Shown: positions 41,656 through 51,300, counted from the first letter of the stretch. The stretch is DNA of 64,000 nt from Mannheimia glucosida (GCF_046267875.1 NZ_CP176502.1:2232001-2296000), one strand, 5' to 3'. Made by a program: numbers and translations. The notes: generated by a model from the sequence alone, not told the origin.

Positions 41656-43317
41656 TTATCCACCTGAAACCCACAACATAATCGCTAGCACTTGAGGTAG
41701 CATAATACGCAAAAACATTACTAGTGGGTAAACAGTTGCATAGGATAACGCTGCAGCACCATTTCCCTCTTTAATTTCATTGGCAAAAGCAAGCGCTGGA
41801 GGATCAGTCATTGAGCCGGCAAGTAATCCACAAATCGTTAAATAGTTTACTTTGTTATACATTCTGGCAATCAATCCTGCTATCATCAATGGAACAAAAG
41901 TAATAATCGCCCCATAGCATATCCACTCAACGCCCTCACTGCTTAATAGCGTTTCAAGAAATCTACCGCCAGATTTTAAACCAACTACCGCTAAAAACAG
42001 TACAATACCGATTTCACGCAATGCAAGATTGGCACTTGGTGGCATAAACCAGTAGAGTTTACGGAAACTACCAATTCTTGCAAGAATAAGAGCAACCACC
42101 AGTGGTCCACCAGCCAAGCCCAGCTTTAACGCAACAGGGAAACCCGGTAAATAAATCGGTACAGAACCAAGTAATACTCCCAAACCGATCCCGATAAATA
42201 TTGGCAACATTTGGACTTGTTGCAACTTTGAGTGCGCATTGCCGATAATCGTCATTACCATTTCAATATCAGCTTGCCGCCCTACTAAATTGAGAACATC
42301 ACCAAATTGTAACGTCATATCACCTGTTGGTACTAATTCTACACCGGCTCGATTTAAACGAGAAATGACAACATCGTATTTGCCTTTAAGCATTAGCTGA
42401 CGAATTTGTTTCCCGAAGACTTTTTCATTCGTCACTACAGCACGTTCAGAACGGTAAATCGTGCCTTTGGTTGAGACAGATACATCTACTGCCTCACCTA
42501 AAATAATCTGCATTTTTCGTAATGAGGATTCTTCACCTACTAAATGTAAAATATCACCTATCTGTAAAACCGTATCTACACGAGGAATAGAAAGCTCATC
42601 TCCCCGTTTTAAGCGTGAATAAGCTACTTCGTGCAAATTAAAATCAGGGATTTGTTTCAGTGTTAAACCGTGAATATTTGGATTTGTCAGACGGACATTT
42701 AAGGTACTAAGTTGATCTTTACCTCTATTTTGCTGTTTGTTAAAAGCCTCTGCTTCCGCCTCAATATTGATTCGAAATAAAATCCGAATCAGCCACATTG
42801 AAAGTAGAATTCCGATAATGCCGAACGGGTAAGCAATCGCATAACTCATTCCCATAATTTCAGTTACACTCTCAGCGCTTAACTCAGCCAATACCTGTTG
42901 ACCTGCTCCTAAAGAAGGGGTATTGGTTACAGCCCCGGAGAAAATGCCTAAAATCACAGGCAAAGGAACATTGAAAAATTTATGAATAAGAATAACTAAA
43001 ATACCGCTAATCAGTACAATCAGTACCGCAAAACCATTGAGTTTTAAGCCAGAATGTTTTAGTGAGGCAAAGAATCCAGGTCCTACTTGAATTCCAATTG
43101 AATAAACAAATAAAATCAGCCCGAACTCTTGAATAAAATGAAGTGTATGGGCATCGAGCTTCACATCGAATTGCGCCATAAAATGGGAGACAAACAGCCC
43201 ACCAAATAACACTCCCCCTATACCTAGCCCCACGCCTCTGATTTTAATATGGCCAATCCATAAGCCTAGAACGGCCACTAAAGATAATAAACTGACAGTA
43301 AGTGCAATTTCGCTCAT
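41656..43317 (-). CDS. YidE/YbjL/AspT-family transporter with two RCK_C domains
   Basis: Membrane protein of 553 residues, the same length as E. coli YidE. It has about five N-terminal helices, a central hydrophilic region of two TrkA-C (RCK_C) domains (about 190-375; DTVLQIGDILHLVG and DMTLQFGDVLNLVG), then about five more helices. The internal duplication is typical of the aspartate:alanine exchanger family. Its substrate is unknown. It is divergent from the NhaC-like antiporter gene. Confidence 0.87.
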   Translation of the reverse strand: MSEIALTVSLLSLVAVLGLWIGHIKIRGVGLGIGGVLFGGLFVSHFMAQFDVKLDAHTLHFIQEFGLILFVYSIGIQVGPGFFASLKHSGLKLNGFAVLIVLISGILVILIHKFFNVPLPVILGIFSGAVTNTPSLGAGQQVLAELSAESVTEIMGMSYAIAYPFGIIGILLSMWLIRILFRINIEAEAEAFNKQQNRGKDQLSTLNVRLTNPNIHGLTLKQIPDFNLHEVAYSRLKRGDELSIPRVDTVLQIGDILHLVGEESSLRKMQIILGEAVDVSVSTKGTIYRSERAVVTNEKVFGKQIRQLMLKGKYDVVISRLNRAGVELVPTGDMTLQFGDVLNLVGRQADIEMVMTIIGNAHSKLQQVQMLPIFIGIGLGVLLGSVPIYLPGFPVALKLGLAGGPLVVALILARIGSFRKLYWFMPPSANLALREIGIVLFLAVVGLKSGGRFLETLLSSEGVEWICYGAIITFVPLMIAGLIARMYNKVNYLTICGLLAGSMTDPPALAFANEIKEGNGAAALSYATVYPLVMFLRIMLPQVLAIMLWVSGG

Positions 43318-43534
43318 TACAGCCTCTCTTTAATATGAAATACCTCAAAAATGGTATCCAATTCTACCAAATCTCAAAAACGAAAAATGAGATCTATGTC
43401 AAAAAAATAAAATATTGATAGTATTACTCCAAGATGAACTTCAAAAAAGTTCCTGAATTTAAAAAAAATTCTCGACAATACTTTTTTTTACAGTAAATTA
43501 AACAATTATTTAAATAACCTAAGGATCAAACACA

Positions 43535-44911
43535 ATGTTATCAAACGAAGTCTTTATTTCGATTATCTTACTGTTAATCCTAAGCTTGCTTAGAATTAAT
43601 GTAGTAATCGCACTTATTATTTCTGCCCTTACTTGCGGTCTAATCGGTAATCTTGGTGTAGAAGGGGCTGGATTTCCCGAAGCGTTGGAAAAAACAATAA
43701 AAAGTTTTACTGGTGGTTTAGGTGGGGGTGCGGAAACTGCTATGAACTATGCCGTTCTTGGTGCGTTTGCCGTAGCTCTATCAAAATCAGGCGTGACCGA
43801 TTTATTAGCCTATAAAGTGATCAAATCCTTTGGTCACAGCCCGTCAGGTCGCTCCGTTACTTGGTTTAAATACATTGTATTATTTGTGTTAGTGGCATTT
43901 GCAATGTCATCTCAAAACCTAATTCCAATTCATATTGCCTTTATTCCGATTTTAATTCCACCGCTATTAAGCGTAATGAATAAATTGCAAATTGACCGCC
44001 GTGCGGTAGCTTGTGCTTTAACCTTTGGTTTAACCGCCACTTATATGTTAATTCCGGCAGGTTTCGGTCAGATCTTTATTGAAAGCATCTTAGTTAAAAA
44101 TATCAACCAAGCAGGTGAACCGTTCCAATTAGTGACTACCACAGCGGAAATGACCAAAGCGATGTTAATTCCTGTTTCCGGTATGATTTTAGGCTTACTG
44201 TTTGCATTCTTTGTGTCATACCGTAAACCGCGTGTGTATATTGAAAATATGCCTGAACCAACCGCAGATGATATTGAAGCCCGTGTTGCAAACGTTAAGC
44301 CCTTCCATATCGGCATTAGTATTGTGGCGATTATCGCGACCTGTTCGGTGCAATTAGCAACAAATTCGACTATTATCGGCGGCTTAGTCGGTCTGGTTAT
44401 TTTCGCCTTAGGCGGTGTATTTAGACTGAAAGAGAGTAACGATGTCTTCCAAGCTGGCTTACGTTTAATGGCGATGATTGGCTTTGTGATGATTGCCGCC
44501 TCCGGTTTTGCCGGCGTGGTCAATTCAACAGGCGGTGTGCCGGCATTGGTAGAAAGCCTGCGTGATGTGATTTCATCAAAAGAAATGGCAGCATTGCTAA
44601 TGTTAGTCGTTGGCTTATTTATTACGATGGGTATCGGCTCTTCATTCTCGACTGTGCCGATCATTACCTCAATTTATGTGCCGCTTTGTATCTCATTTGG
44701 CTTCTCGCCACTGGCGACAATGGCGATTGTCGGTGTTGCTGCTGCACTCGGTGATGCAGGTTCTCCGGCATCAGATTCCACACTTGGTCCAACCTCCGGC
44801 TTGAATGCTGACGGTAAACACGACCACATTTGGGATTCTGTTGTACCAACTTTTATCCACTTTAACATTCCATTATTAGTGTTCGGCTGGATTGCAGCAA
44901 TGACACTTTAA
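43535..44911 (+). CDS. NhaC/YuiF-like Na+/H+ antiporter family protein, possible amino acid transporter
   Basis: Polytopic membrane protein of 458 residues with about 11-12 helices. Motifs of the Na+/H+ antiporter subfamily that includes the Bacillus YuiF histidine permease include FTGGLGGGAETAMNYAVLG, MGIGSSFSTVPIITSIYVP and GDAGSPASDSTLGPTSGLN. Transport of an amino acid such as histidine is inference from the subfamily. It has its own upstream region shared with the divergent YidE-like gene, and a USS pair follows it. Confidence 0.82.
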   Translation: MLSNEVFISIILLLILSLLRINVVIALIISALTCGLIGNLGVEGAGFPEALEKTIKSFTGGLGGGAETAMNYAVLGAFAVALSKSGVTDLLAYKVIKSFGHSPSGRSVTWFKYIVLFVLVAFAMSSQNLIPIHIAFIPILIPPLLSVMNKLQIDRRAVACALTFGLTATYMLIPAGFGQIFIESILVKNINQAGEPFQLVTTTAEMTKAMLIPVSGMILGLLFAFFVSYRKPRVYIENMPEPTADDIEARVANVKPFHIGISIVAIIATCSVQLATNSTIIGGLVGLVIFALGGVFRLKESNDVFQAGLRLMAMIGFVMIAASGFAGVVNSTGGVPALVESLRDVISSKEMAALLMLVVGLFITMGIGSSFSTVPIITSIYVPLCISFGFSPLATMAIVGVAAALGDAGSPASDSTLGPTSGLNADGKHDHIWDSVVPTFIHFNIPLLVFGWIAAMTL

Positions 44912-44942
44912 GCTATAATATGCAAAATTTTTGCTAAAAATG

Positions 44943-44966
44943 ACCGCTTGTGCCATTACAAGCGGT
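44943..44966. repeat. Inverted USS pair forming a terminator
   Basis: ACCGCTTGT (44943-44951) and ACAAGCGGT (44958-44966), stem extended by GACC/GGTC, with a 6-base loop and a following CTATTTTC. It ends the antiporter transcript before xthA. Confidence 0.85.
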
Positions 44967-45007
44967 CTATTTTCTTCTTTATTTTGCAAACCACATTAGG
45001 ATCACCA

Positions 45008-45811
45008 ATGAAATTTATCTCTTTTAATATCAACGGATTACGAGCCAGACCACATCAGCTCGAAGCGATTATCGAAAAACACCAGCCCGATGTACTCGGC
45101 TTACAAGAAATCAAAGTTGCCGATGAAGATTTTCCTTACGATTTAGTCAATCACTTAGGCTACCACGTTTTCCACCACGGGCAGAAAGGTCATTACGGCG
45201 TGGCATTACTGACTAAAAAAGAGCCTATAGCGGTGCGTAAAGGCTTCCCGACAGATGTGCTTGATGCCCAAAAACGAATGATTATGGCGGATATCGAAAC
45301 CGACTTTGGCGTGCTAACCGTATTAAACGGCTATTTCCCACAAGGAGAAAATCGTGCCCACGAAACCAAATTCCCGGCAAAACAAAAATTCTATGCGGAT
45401 TTACAACACTATTTAGAAACCGAATTAAAGCCAGAAAATCCGATTATCATTATGGGCGATATGAACATCAGTCCGACTGATTTAGATATTGGTATCGGCG
45501 AAGTAAACCGCAAACGCTGGCTGCGTGACGGTAAATGTTCGTTTTTACCTGAAGAGCGTGAATGGCTAGATCGCTTACACAGCTATGGTTTAGTGGATAC
45601 TTTCCGTGTCGCCAACCCGGATGTAAACGATAAATTCTCTTGGTTTGACTACCGCTCAAAAGGCTTTGATGATAACCGTGGGCTGCGGATCGACTTAATT
45701 TTAGCCTCGAAAATGCTTGCCGAACGTTGTGTCGAAACCGGCATTGATTTAGAGATTCGAGCAATGGAAAAACCGTCTGACCACTCCCCTGTTTGGGCAA
45801 CCTTTAAATAA
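45008..45811 (+). CDS. xthA: Exodeoxyribonuclease III
   Basis: AP endonuclease and 3'-5' exonuclease of base excision repair. Start at ATG 45008 behind TTAGGATC gives 267 residues (E. coli 268). Active-site elements are MKFISFNINGLRAR, Glu34 in LGLQEIK, NGYFPQGENR, IIMGDMNISPTDLDIG and SDHSPVWATF. A USS hairpin flanks the gene on each side, so it is likely monocistronic. Confidence 0.97.
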   Translation: MKFISFNINGLRARPHQLEAIIEKHQPDVLGLQEIKVADEDFPYDLVNHLGYHVFHHGQKGHYGVALLTKKEPIAVRKGFPTDVLDAQKRMIMADIETDFGVLTVLNGYFPQGENRAHETKFPAKQKFYADLQHYLETELKPENPIIIMGDMNISPTDLDIGIGEVNRKRWLRDGKCSFLPEEREWLDRLHSYGLVDTFRVANPDVNDKFSWFDYRSKGFDDNRGLRIDLILASKMLAERCVETGIDLEIRAMEKPSDHSPVWATFK

Positions 45812-45836
45812 AGTTGCAAAAAAATCTGAGTTTTCA

Positions 45837-45868
45837 ACCGCTTGTCAGTTTTTAGCCCTACAAGCGGT
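45837..45868. repeat. Inverted USS pair forming the xthA terminator
   Basis: ACCGCTTGT (45837-45845) and ACAAGCGGT (45860-45868) flank a 14-base loop. The stem extends to AACCGCTTGT/ACAAGCGGTT and is followed by ATTTTTTC. Confidence 0.85.
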
Positions 45869-45964
45869 TATTTTTTCTCACTTTTTTGCACTTTTTACGC
45901 TGTACTATATCCCTATTCAAATCTGTGATACAATCAAACACTATTTTTAGATTATTTTTGGATT

Positions 45965-46549
45965 ATGAACAAACGTTTAACCGTTATTTTACTGATTATT
46001 GTTGCCGTACTTGGTGGCTGGTATTACAGCTTACAAGAGAAAGAGAATACGGGGCTTGATCAGCTTATTAAAAAGGAAGGACAGCCTGAATATGTGGGGA
46101 ATAAAATGTCCACCACGGTCTATGATCTAAAAGGAAACCCACAATATTTCGCTCAAGCTACTGAAATTAAACGCTATGAGTCTACTGAGCGTACTGAGTT
46201 TTTTAAACCTTTTATTGAGCTTTTTGCCAAAGAGTCGACGCAAAAACAGTGGAAAGTCAGTGCCGATTATGCAGAAATTACCAAAGAAAAAATGTTAAAT
46301 TTAAAAGGTAATATCAAACTTGTTGCATTAGATCCTGCATCACGTTTGCAACAAATCACTACCGATACGTTAACTGTTGATTTAAATACACAGGATATTT
46401 TTACCGAAAGTACGGTCAAATCGATAGGTTCCGGTTTTACTACAACGGGGGTTGGATTAAAAGGTAACTTAAAACAACAAGTTGCGACTTTGCAAAAAGA
46501 TGTAAAATCTTACATTGAACCGACCATTATTAAAGAAACCAAAGAATAA
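45965..46549 (+). CDS. lptC: LPS export ABC transporter protein LptC
   Basis: Bitopic inner membrane protein that receives LPS from LptBFG and passes it to LptA. The 194-residue product has one N-terminal membrane helix (about 4-22) and a periplasmic beta-jellyroll region with YFAQATEIKRYESTERTEFF and WKVSADYAEITKE. It heads the lptC-lptA-lptB-ptsN-rapZ cluster. Confidence 0.94.
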   Translation: MNKRLTVILLIIVAVLGGWYYSLQEKENTGLDQLIKKEGQPEYVGNKMSTTVYDLKGNPQYFAQATEIKRYESTERTEFFKPFIELFAKESTQKQWKVSADYAEITKEKMLNLKGNIKLVALDPASRLQQITTDTLTVDLNTQDIFTESTVKSIGSGFTTTGVGLKGNLKQQVATLQKDVKSYIEPTIIKETKE

Positions 46550-46572
46550 TTTGCTTGGAACAAGGAATAACA

Positions 46573-47079
46573 ATGAAATTAATGTTTAAATCTATTTTAG
46601 TGAGCGTGTTACTGGGTAGCAGCTTTTCCGCTTATGCTCTAAAAGGCGATACCGATCAGCCGATTAATATTGATTCAGGTAGCCAATCGTTAGATATGAC
46701 TAACAATATCGTGACCTTTAGCGATAATGTCGTTATCACTCAAGGGTCGATTAAAGTGACCGCAGCAAACGTCAAAATTACCCGTCAAGAAGGTAAAAAA
46801 GAAACTATTGACGCTACAGGCTCGCCTGTTACTTTCCAGCAAACATTGGACAACGGCAAACCGGTAAATGGTAAAGGCAACAGCGTTCATTATGATTTAA
46901 ACTCTGAATTTTTAACGCTGATTGGTAATGCGGAACTCAAACAACAAGGTAGCTTTATTAAAGCCAATAAAATTACCTATGATGTGAAAAAACAACAACT
47001 TAAAGCTACCAGTGGCGGTAAAACCCGAGTGAAAACCGTGCTAATTCCAAATGAACTTCAAGATAACAAGAAAAAATAA
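46573..47079 (+). CDS. lptA: LPS transport periplasmic protein LptA
   Basis: Periplasmic bridge of the Lpt machine. Start at ATG 46573 behind AAGGAATA gives 168 residues. The signal peptide ends SSFSAYA before LKGDTDQPINIDS. The OstA beta-jellyroll includes NNIVTFSDNVVITQGSI and GNAELKQQGSFIKANKITYD. It lies 23 bases after lptC and 11 before lptB. Confidence 0.95.
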   Translation: MKLMFKSILVSVLLGSSFSAYALKGDTDQPINIDSGSQSLDMTNNIVTFSDNVVITQGSIKVTAANVKITRQEGKKETIDATGSPVTFQQTLDNGKPVNGKGNSVHYDLNSEFLTLIGNAELKQQGSFIKANKITYDVKKQQLKATSGGKTRVKTVLIPNELQDNKKK

Positions 47080-47090
47080 GGTTAAATGAT

Positions 47091-47816
47091 ATGTCTGTGC
47101 TTTATGCCGAACATTTAGCAAAAAGCTATAAACAACGCGAAGTGGTAAAAGACGTCAGCCTGAATGTCAAATCAGGTGAAATCGTGGGCTTGCTCGGTCC
47201 GAACGGCGCAGGTAAAACCACCACTTTCTATATGGTTGTGGGTTTGGTTCGCCACGACCACGGCACAATTCGTATTGACGACCAAGATATCAGCACACTA
47301 CCAATGCACGACAGAGCAAAACAAGGGATTGGCTATCTACCGCAAGAAGCATCTATTTTCCGCCGTTTAAGTGTGTACGATAACTTAATGTCGGTATTAC
47401 AAGTGCGTAAAGATATCAATGATAAACAGCGTAAAGAGCGTGCCGAAGAGCTGATTACAGAATTCCATATTGAGCATATTCGCAATAGTTTAGGTCAATC
47501 ACTTTCAGGTGGTGAACGCCGCCGTGTGGAAATTGCCCGAGCATTAGCAGCGAACCCGAAATTTATTCTGTTAGATGAACCTTTTGCTGGGGTTGACCCA
47601 ATCTCGGTAATTGATATTAAAAAAATTATCGTCAATTTAAAAGAGCGTGGTTTAGGGGTATTGATTACCGACCATAACGTACGTGAAACTCTAGATGTAT
47701 GTGAAAGAGCCTACATTGTCGGTAGCGGCGAAATGATTGCCAGCGGCACACCACAGCAAGTGCTTGAAAACCCTGATGTAAAACGTGTTTATTTAGGCGA
47801 TCAATTCAAACTCTAA
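47091..47816 (+). CDS. lptB: LPS export ABC transporter ATPase LptB
   Basis: Cytoplasmic ATPase that drives LPS extraction with LptF/G. The 241-residue protein has Walker A GPNGAGKTT (36-44), Q-loop YLPQEASIFRRL, signature LSGGERRR, Walker B FILLDEPFAGVDP and switch His in ITDHNVRE. In E. coli rpoN and hpf follow lptB; here ptsN follows directly after a small hairpin. Confidence 0.97.
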   Translation: MSVLYAEHLAKSYKQREVVKDVSLNVKSGEIVGLLGPNGAGKTTTFYMVVGLVRHDHGTIRIDDQDISTLPMHDRAKQGIGYLPQEASIFRRLSVYDNLMSVLQVRKDINDKQRKERAEELITEFHIEHIRNSLGQSLSGGERRRVEIARALAANPKFILLDEPFAGVDPISVIDIKKIIVNLKERGLGVLITDHNVRETLDVCERAYIVGSGEMIASGTPQQVLENPDVKRVYLGDQFKL

Positions 47817-47817
47817 A

Positions 47818-47838
47818 AAATCCCCTCTTTGGGGATTT
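47818..47838 (+). terminator. Weak hairpin between lptB and ptsN
   Basis: An 8-bp stem AAATCCCC/GGGGATTT (47818-47825 with 47831-47838) has no clean T-run (CATCTTTA follows). It may reduce rather than stop transcription into ptsN-rapZ. Confidence 0.5.
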
Positions 47839-47857
47839 CATCTTTAGATGAAAAATT

Positions 47858-48370
47858 ATGACAAAACTAACCGAATTTCTAAGCCCTGAAAATGTTCGCC
47901 AAGGTGTACTGATTTCAAGTAAAAAACGAGCGTTAGAACTCGTGGGTAAAATCGTGGCTGAATCAATCAACCAAACCGAACAGCAATCTGAAGCACTCTG
48001 CCCTATTGAATGCTTTGGCAATTTATTTAAACGTGAAAAGTTAGGCACAACCGGCTTAAATCAAGGCATTGCACTTCCTCATGCAAAATTGCCCGCTTGC
48101 GGTGATATTGAGCTGACTAAACCGATTGCGGTCTTTTTACAGCTGGAAGAAGCGATTGACTACGAAGCCCAAGACAACAAAGAAGTGGATTTAATTTATG
48201 CAATGATGTTTCCGGAAAATAGCTGCGAACAGTATAAAAGTTGCCTACCTGCAATTGCACAGAAACTTACCGATAAATCGTTATTAAAACAGCTCCGAGC
48301 AGCTGAATCCGCAGAAGATATTTGGCAAATTTTGGTGTATGCTGATAATCACCTAAAAGATGAAGAATAA
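47858..48370 (+). CDS. ptsN: Nitrogen-PTS EIIA protein PtsN
   Basis: Regulatory EIIA domain of the nitrogen PTS; in E. coli it acts on K+ transport and other targets rather than on sugar uptake. The 170-residue protein has the phosphorylation site His75 in GIALPHAKLP. NPr, its donor, is not encoded next to rapZ as it is in E. coli. It is 12 bases before rapZ. Confidence 0.93.
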   Translation: MTKLTEFLSPENVRQGVLISSKKRALELVGKIVAESINQTEQQSEALCPIECFGNLFKREKLGTTGLNQGIALPHAKLPACGDIELTKPIAVFLQLEEAIDYEAQDNKEVDLIYAMMFPENSCEQYKSCLPAIAQKLTDKSLLKQLRAAESAEDIWQILVYADNHLKDEE

Positions 48371-48382
48371 TACTGAGGAAAT

Positions 48383-49249
48383 ATGGAATTAATCATTATA
48401 AGCGGACGCTCAGGCTCTGGTAAATCGGTAGCATTAAGAGCATTAGAAGATGCAGGTTATTACTGCGTGGATAATATCCCTTTACCTTTAATTCCAACCT
48501 TAACCTACTACCTTACTCAAGAAAATCGTTCGGCAGTCATCAGCTTAGATATTCGTAATTTACCGAATACGCCTAATGCGATTGAAGAATTGCTTACCCA
48601 GCTTGAGCCTTTAAATGCTAAGCTGATTTTTTTAGATTGCGAACGCAATACCTTAATTCGCCGTTATAGCGATTCCCGCCGAATCCACCCGCTTTCCACT
48701 CAAGATGATCTCTCGTTGGAAGGAGCATTGGATCTGGAGCAAAAATTGCTTGAGCCTTTGGTGCAAAATGCAAACTATATTATTGACACCAGCCACCTTT
48801 CTTCGCACGAATTAGCGGAAAATCTTCGCCAAATACTGCAAGGCTCAACCGAAAAAGAACTTAAAATTATTTTCCAATCGTTCGGTTTTAAATACGGCTT
48901 ACCTGCCGATTCCGATTACGTTTTTGATGTCCGCTTTTTACCGAACCCGCATTGGAATCCAGAACTTCGTCCAATGACAGGATTAGAGCAACCGGTGATT
49001 GATTTCTTAGAACGCCAAACCGAAGTGCATAATTTTATTTACCAAACCCGCAATTATTTAGAAATGTGGCTACCGATGTTGGAACAAAACAACCGCAGCT
49101 ATCTCACGATTGCGATTGGTTGCACCGGCGGAAAGCACCGTTCTGTATTTATTGCCGAGCAACTGGCAAAATATTTCCAAGCCAAAGGCAAAAATGTGCA
49201 AGTCCGCCACAAAAGTTTGGAAAAACACCACAAGAAAAATGCTAATTAG
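48383..49249 (+). CDS. rapZ: RNase adapter protein RapZ
   Basis: In E. coli RapZ delivers sRNA GlmZ to RNase E and so tunes GlmS and amino-sugar synthesis. The 288-residue protein has Walker A GRSGSGKS (8-15), the conserved DVRFLPNPHWNPELRP and the C-terminal RNA-binding region with IGCTGGKHRSVFIAE. GlmS and the small RNAs are not in this window. Confidence 0.95.
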   Translation: MELIIISGRSGSGKSVALRALEDAGYYCVDNIPLPLIPTLTYYLTQENRSAVISLDIRNLPNTPNAIEELLTQLEPLNAKLIFLDCERNTLIRRYSDSRRIHPLSTQDDLSLEGALDLEQKLLEPLVQNANYIIDTSHLSSHELAENLRQILQGSTEKELKIIFQSFGFKYGLPADSDYVFDVRFLPNPHWNPELRPMTGLEQPVIDFLERQTEVHNFIYQTRNYLEMWLPMLEQNNRSYLTIAIGCTGGKHRSVFIAEQLAKYFQAKGKNVQVRHKSLEKHHKKNAN

Positions 49250-49256
49250 TTAAACA

Positions 49257-49314
49257 ACAAGCGGTCGAATTTTAGTTATAAATTGCAATTTATCGAGAAA
49301 ATCTAACCGCTTGT
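49257..49314. repeat. Inverted USS pair between rapZ and ubiI
   Basis: ACAAGCGGT (49257-49265) faces ACCGCTTGT (49306-49314) across a 40-base AT spacer containing AATTGCAATT. Confidence 0.85.
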
Positions 49315-49335
49315 TAATTGATAAAACAATCGCTT

Positions 49336-50520
49336 ATGAAATCTGCAGATATTGTTATTATTGGCGGCGGTATGGTTGGGCTGGCTCTTGCCGGACTGCT
49401 CAAAGATGCCGACTGCCAAATTAAAATTATTGAGAAAACCACGCCTAAATTTGATGCTGATACCATTTATCATCGAGTAAGTGCCATTAATGCCTCAAGC
49501 CAAAAAATATTGGAACAAATCGGTGCTTTTCAGCAAATTCCGCCCCAACGCCTTTCCCCTTACACCGAAATGCGGGTGTGGGAAAAAGACAGCTTTGCCC
49601 ATATTCATTTTGATAATAACGCTAATGAAATCAAGCAATTAGGGCTTTCACAGCTCGGCTTTATTTTAGAAAACGCGGTAATTCAACACACATTGTGGCA
49701 ACAGGTTTCTCAACAAGCTAATGTCGAATATATTATCGCGTCTCCTCAAACATTAGGCGTTAGCGAAAACGGGGCATTTTTAACCTTAGATAATGGCGAA
49801 ATGGTATCTACTAAATTAGTTGTCGGGGCGGACGGGGCAAATTCTTGGGTGCGTAACCAAATGAAAATGCCGCTTACCAGTAAAGATTATCAACATACCG
49901 CCTTAGTCTGTAATGTCAAAACAACCGAAAAGCACGGCAAAACCGCTCGTCAAATCTTTGCTGAAGATAGCATTTTAGCTTTTCTGCCAATGGCAGATGA
50001 GCATCTCTGCTCGATTGTTTGGTCGCTCCCACCCAATAAAGCCGATGAATTAAAAAATGCGAGCGAAGCGGAATTTAATAAAGCCTTAACCATTGCGTTC
50101 GATAATCAGCTGGGCTTGTGCGAAGTGCAAAGTTTGCGTGAAATTTACCCGCTTGTGGCACGCTTCTGCCGTGACTTTGCCCAACCTCGTATTGCGTTGA
50201 TTGGCGATGCAGCTCACACCATTCACCCATTGGCAGGGCTGGGTGTCAATTTAGGCTTTGCCGATGCGAGAACGCTAGCGAACGAAATCCAAAAACAATT
50301 GGCAAACAACCAAGATATTGGCGAATACCGCCATTTACGCCAATTTGAACGTGAGCGTAAAGCCCAAGCAATGAAATTATTAGCCACAATGGAAGGGCTA
50401 AAACAGCTGTTTGATGGCAATAATCCGCTTAAAAAGTTATTCAGAGGAATTGGTTTAAGCCTAACCAACCAGCTGCCTTTTGTGAAAAAGCAGCTTATTC
50501 AGCAAGCTATTTACTTATAA
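49336..50520 (+). CDS. ubiI: FAD-dependent ubiquinone biosynthesis hydroxylase UbiI (VisC)
   Basis: Hydroxylates the ubiquinone ring precursor (C5 in E. coli). Start at ATG 49336 gives 394 residues; an earlier in-frame TTG abuts a USS and is unlikely. The FAD fold is marked by VIIGGGMVGLALAG (7-20), the second FAD motif GADGANSWVRN and GDAAHTIHPLAGLGVNLGFAD. The segments EMRVWEKDSFAHIHFD and ILAFLPMADEHLCSIVWSLP favour UbiI over UbiF or UbiH. The upstream USS hairpin separates it from rapZ. Confidence 0.9.
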   Translation: MKSADIVIIGGGMVGLALAGLLKDADCQIKIIEKTTPKFDADTIYHRVSAINASSQKILEQIGAFQQIPPQRLSPYTEMRVWEKDSFAHIHFDNNANEIKQLGLSQLGFILENAVIQHTLWQQVSQQANVEYIIASPQTLGVSENGAFLTLDNGEMVSTKLVVGADGANSWVRNQMKMPLTSKDYQHTALVCNVKTTEKHGKTARQIFAEDSILAFLPMADEHLCSIVWSLPPNKADELKNASEAEFNKALTIAFDNQLGLCEVQSLREIYPLVARFCRDFAQPRIALIGDAAHTIHPLAGLGVNLGFADARTLANEIQKQLANNQDIGEYRHLRQFERERKAQAMKLLATMEGLKQLFDGNNPLKKLFRGIGLSLTNQLPFVKKQLIQQAIYL

Positions 50521-50650
50521 AATGTAAATTTTTTCGAAATAACGTAAAGATGAACGATTTTATGAACTAACACGGAGATTACTTGTCTATTTATTGGTAC
50601 AATAACCGCCTTTATTGGCTTTTATTTTTATATTCTTGAGGAATTTTTTA

Positions 50651-51235
50651 ATGAACAAATTAACAAAAATCAGTGCAACCGCTTTAGTCGCATTATTCTT
50701 AGCAGCTTGTGATAAACCAGCAGAAAAAGCACCGGCGACAGAACCTACAAAAACAACTGAAGCTGCACCAACTACAACAGCTCCTGCTGCAGAAGCAGCC
50801 AAACCTGCTGAAACAGCTGTAGCCGCTCCAAGCGAAGCTGCAAAAGCAGATTACCAAAAATTAGTTGATTGGAATACGGCACAAGAAAGCACAATGGCAA
50901 CAGCACAAGCAGAACTACAAAAGAAATTAGCTACACAAGATCCTAAACAAATTCAAGAAGGATTAAGTGCATTTAATAAAAAAGTAGAAGAAACTGTAAA
51001 AAGCTTAGATGCGATTGAAGTATCTGATGCACAAATCAAAACATTTAAAGAAAAAACAAAATCAGTTTTAACACTTTCAAGTGAAGTGATTTCTGAACAA
51101 GTAAAAACGATCTCTACACCAAATGACCAAGCAGCATTACAAGCCGTACAACAAAAAGCTCAGTCTTTAATCGAAGCTGGTAATGAGTTACAAAAATTAA
51201 ACGTAGAATTACAGCAAAGATTCTCAGCTAAATAA
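50651..51235 (+). CDS. Putative lipoprotein with Ala/Pro/Thr-rich linker (paralogue 1)
   Basis: Start at ATG 50651 gives 194 residues with a lipoprotein signal (lipobox FLAAC, Cys20). A low-complexity Ala/Pro/Thr/Glu linker (about 21-68) and a helical domain rich in Gln/Lys/Glu with LVDWNTAQESTMATAQAEL follow. No function is recognised. The next gene encodes a paralogue with the same lipobox position and helical layout, so this is a tandem duplication. It has a terminator of its own. Confidence 0.82.
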   Translation: MNKLTKISATALVALFLAACDKPAEKAPATEPTKTTEAAPTTTAPAAEAAKPAETAVAAPSEAAKADYQKLVDWNTAQESTMATAQAELQKKLATQDPKQIQEGLSAFNKKVEETVKSLDAIEVSDAQIKTFKEKTKSVLTLSSEVISEQVKTISTPNDQAALQAVQQKAQSLIEAGNELQKLNVELQQRFSAK

Positions 51236-51249
51236 TTTACCATTCAATG

Positions 51250-51281
51250 AAAAGCTAGAGTATTTTGCTCTAGCTTTTTTT
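51250..51281 (+). terminator. Terminator between the two paralogous lipoprotein genes
   Basis: An 11-bp stem AAAAGCTAGAG/CTCTAGCTTTT (51250-51260 with 51268-51278), 7-base loop, followed by T. It lies 20 bases before the next start codon. Confidence 0.85.
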
Positions 51282-51300
51282 GCAATTACTAAGGATTACT

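Noticed and set aside
44068..44664. 198-codon minus-strand open frame inside the NhaC-like antiporter gene
   Set aside because: It is the reverse shadow of a hydrophobic protein gene. It has no ribosome site and no recognisable family, and the plus-strand frame is clearly coding.
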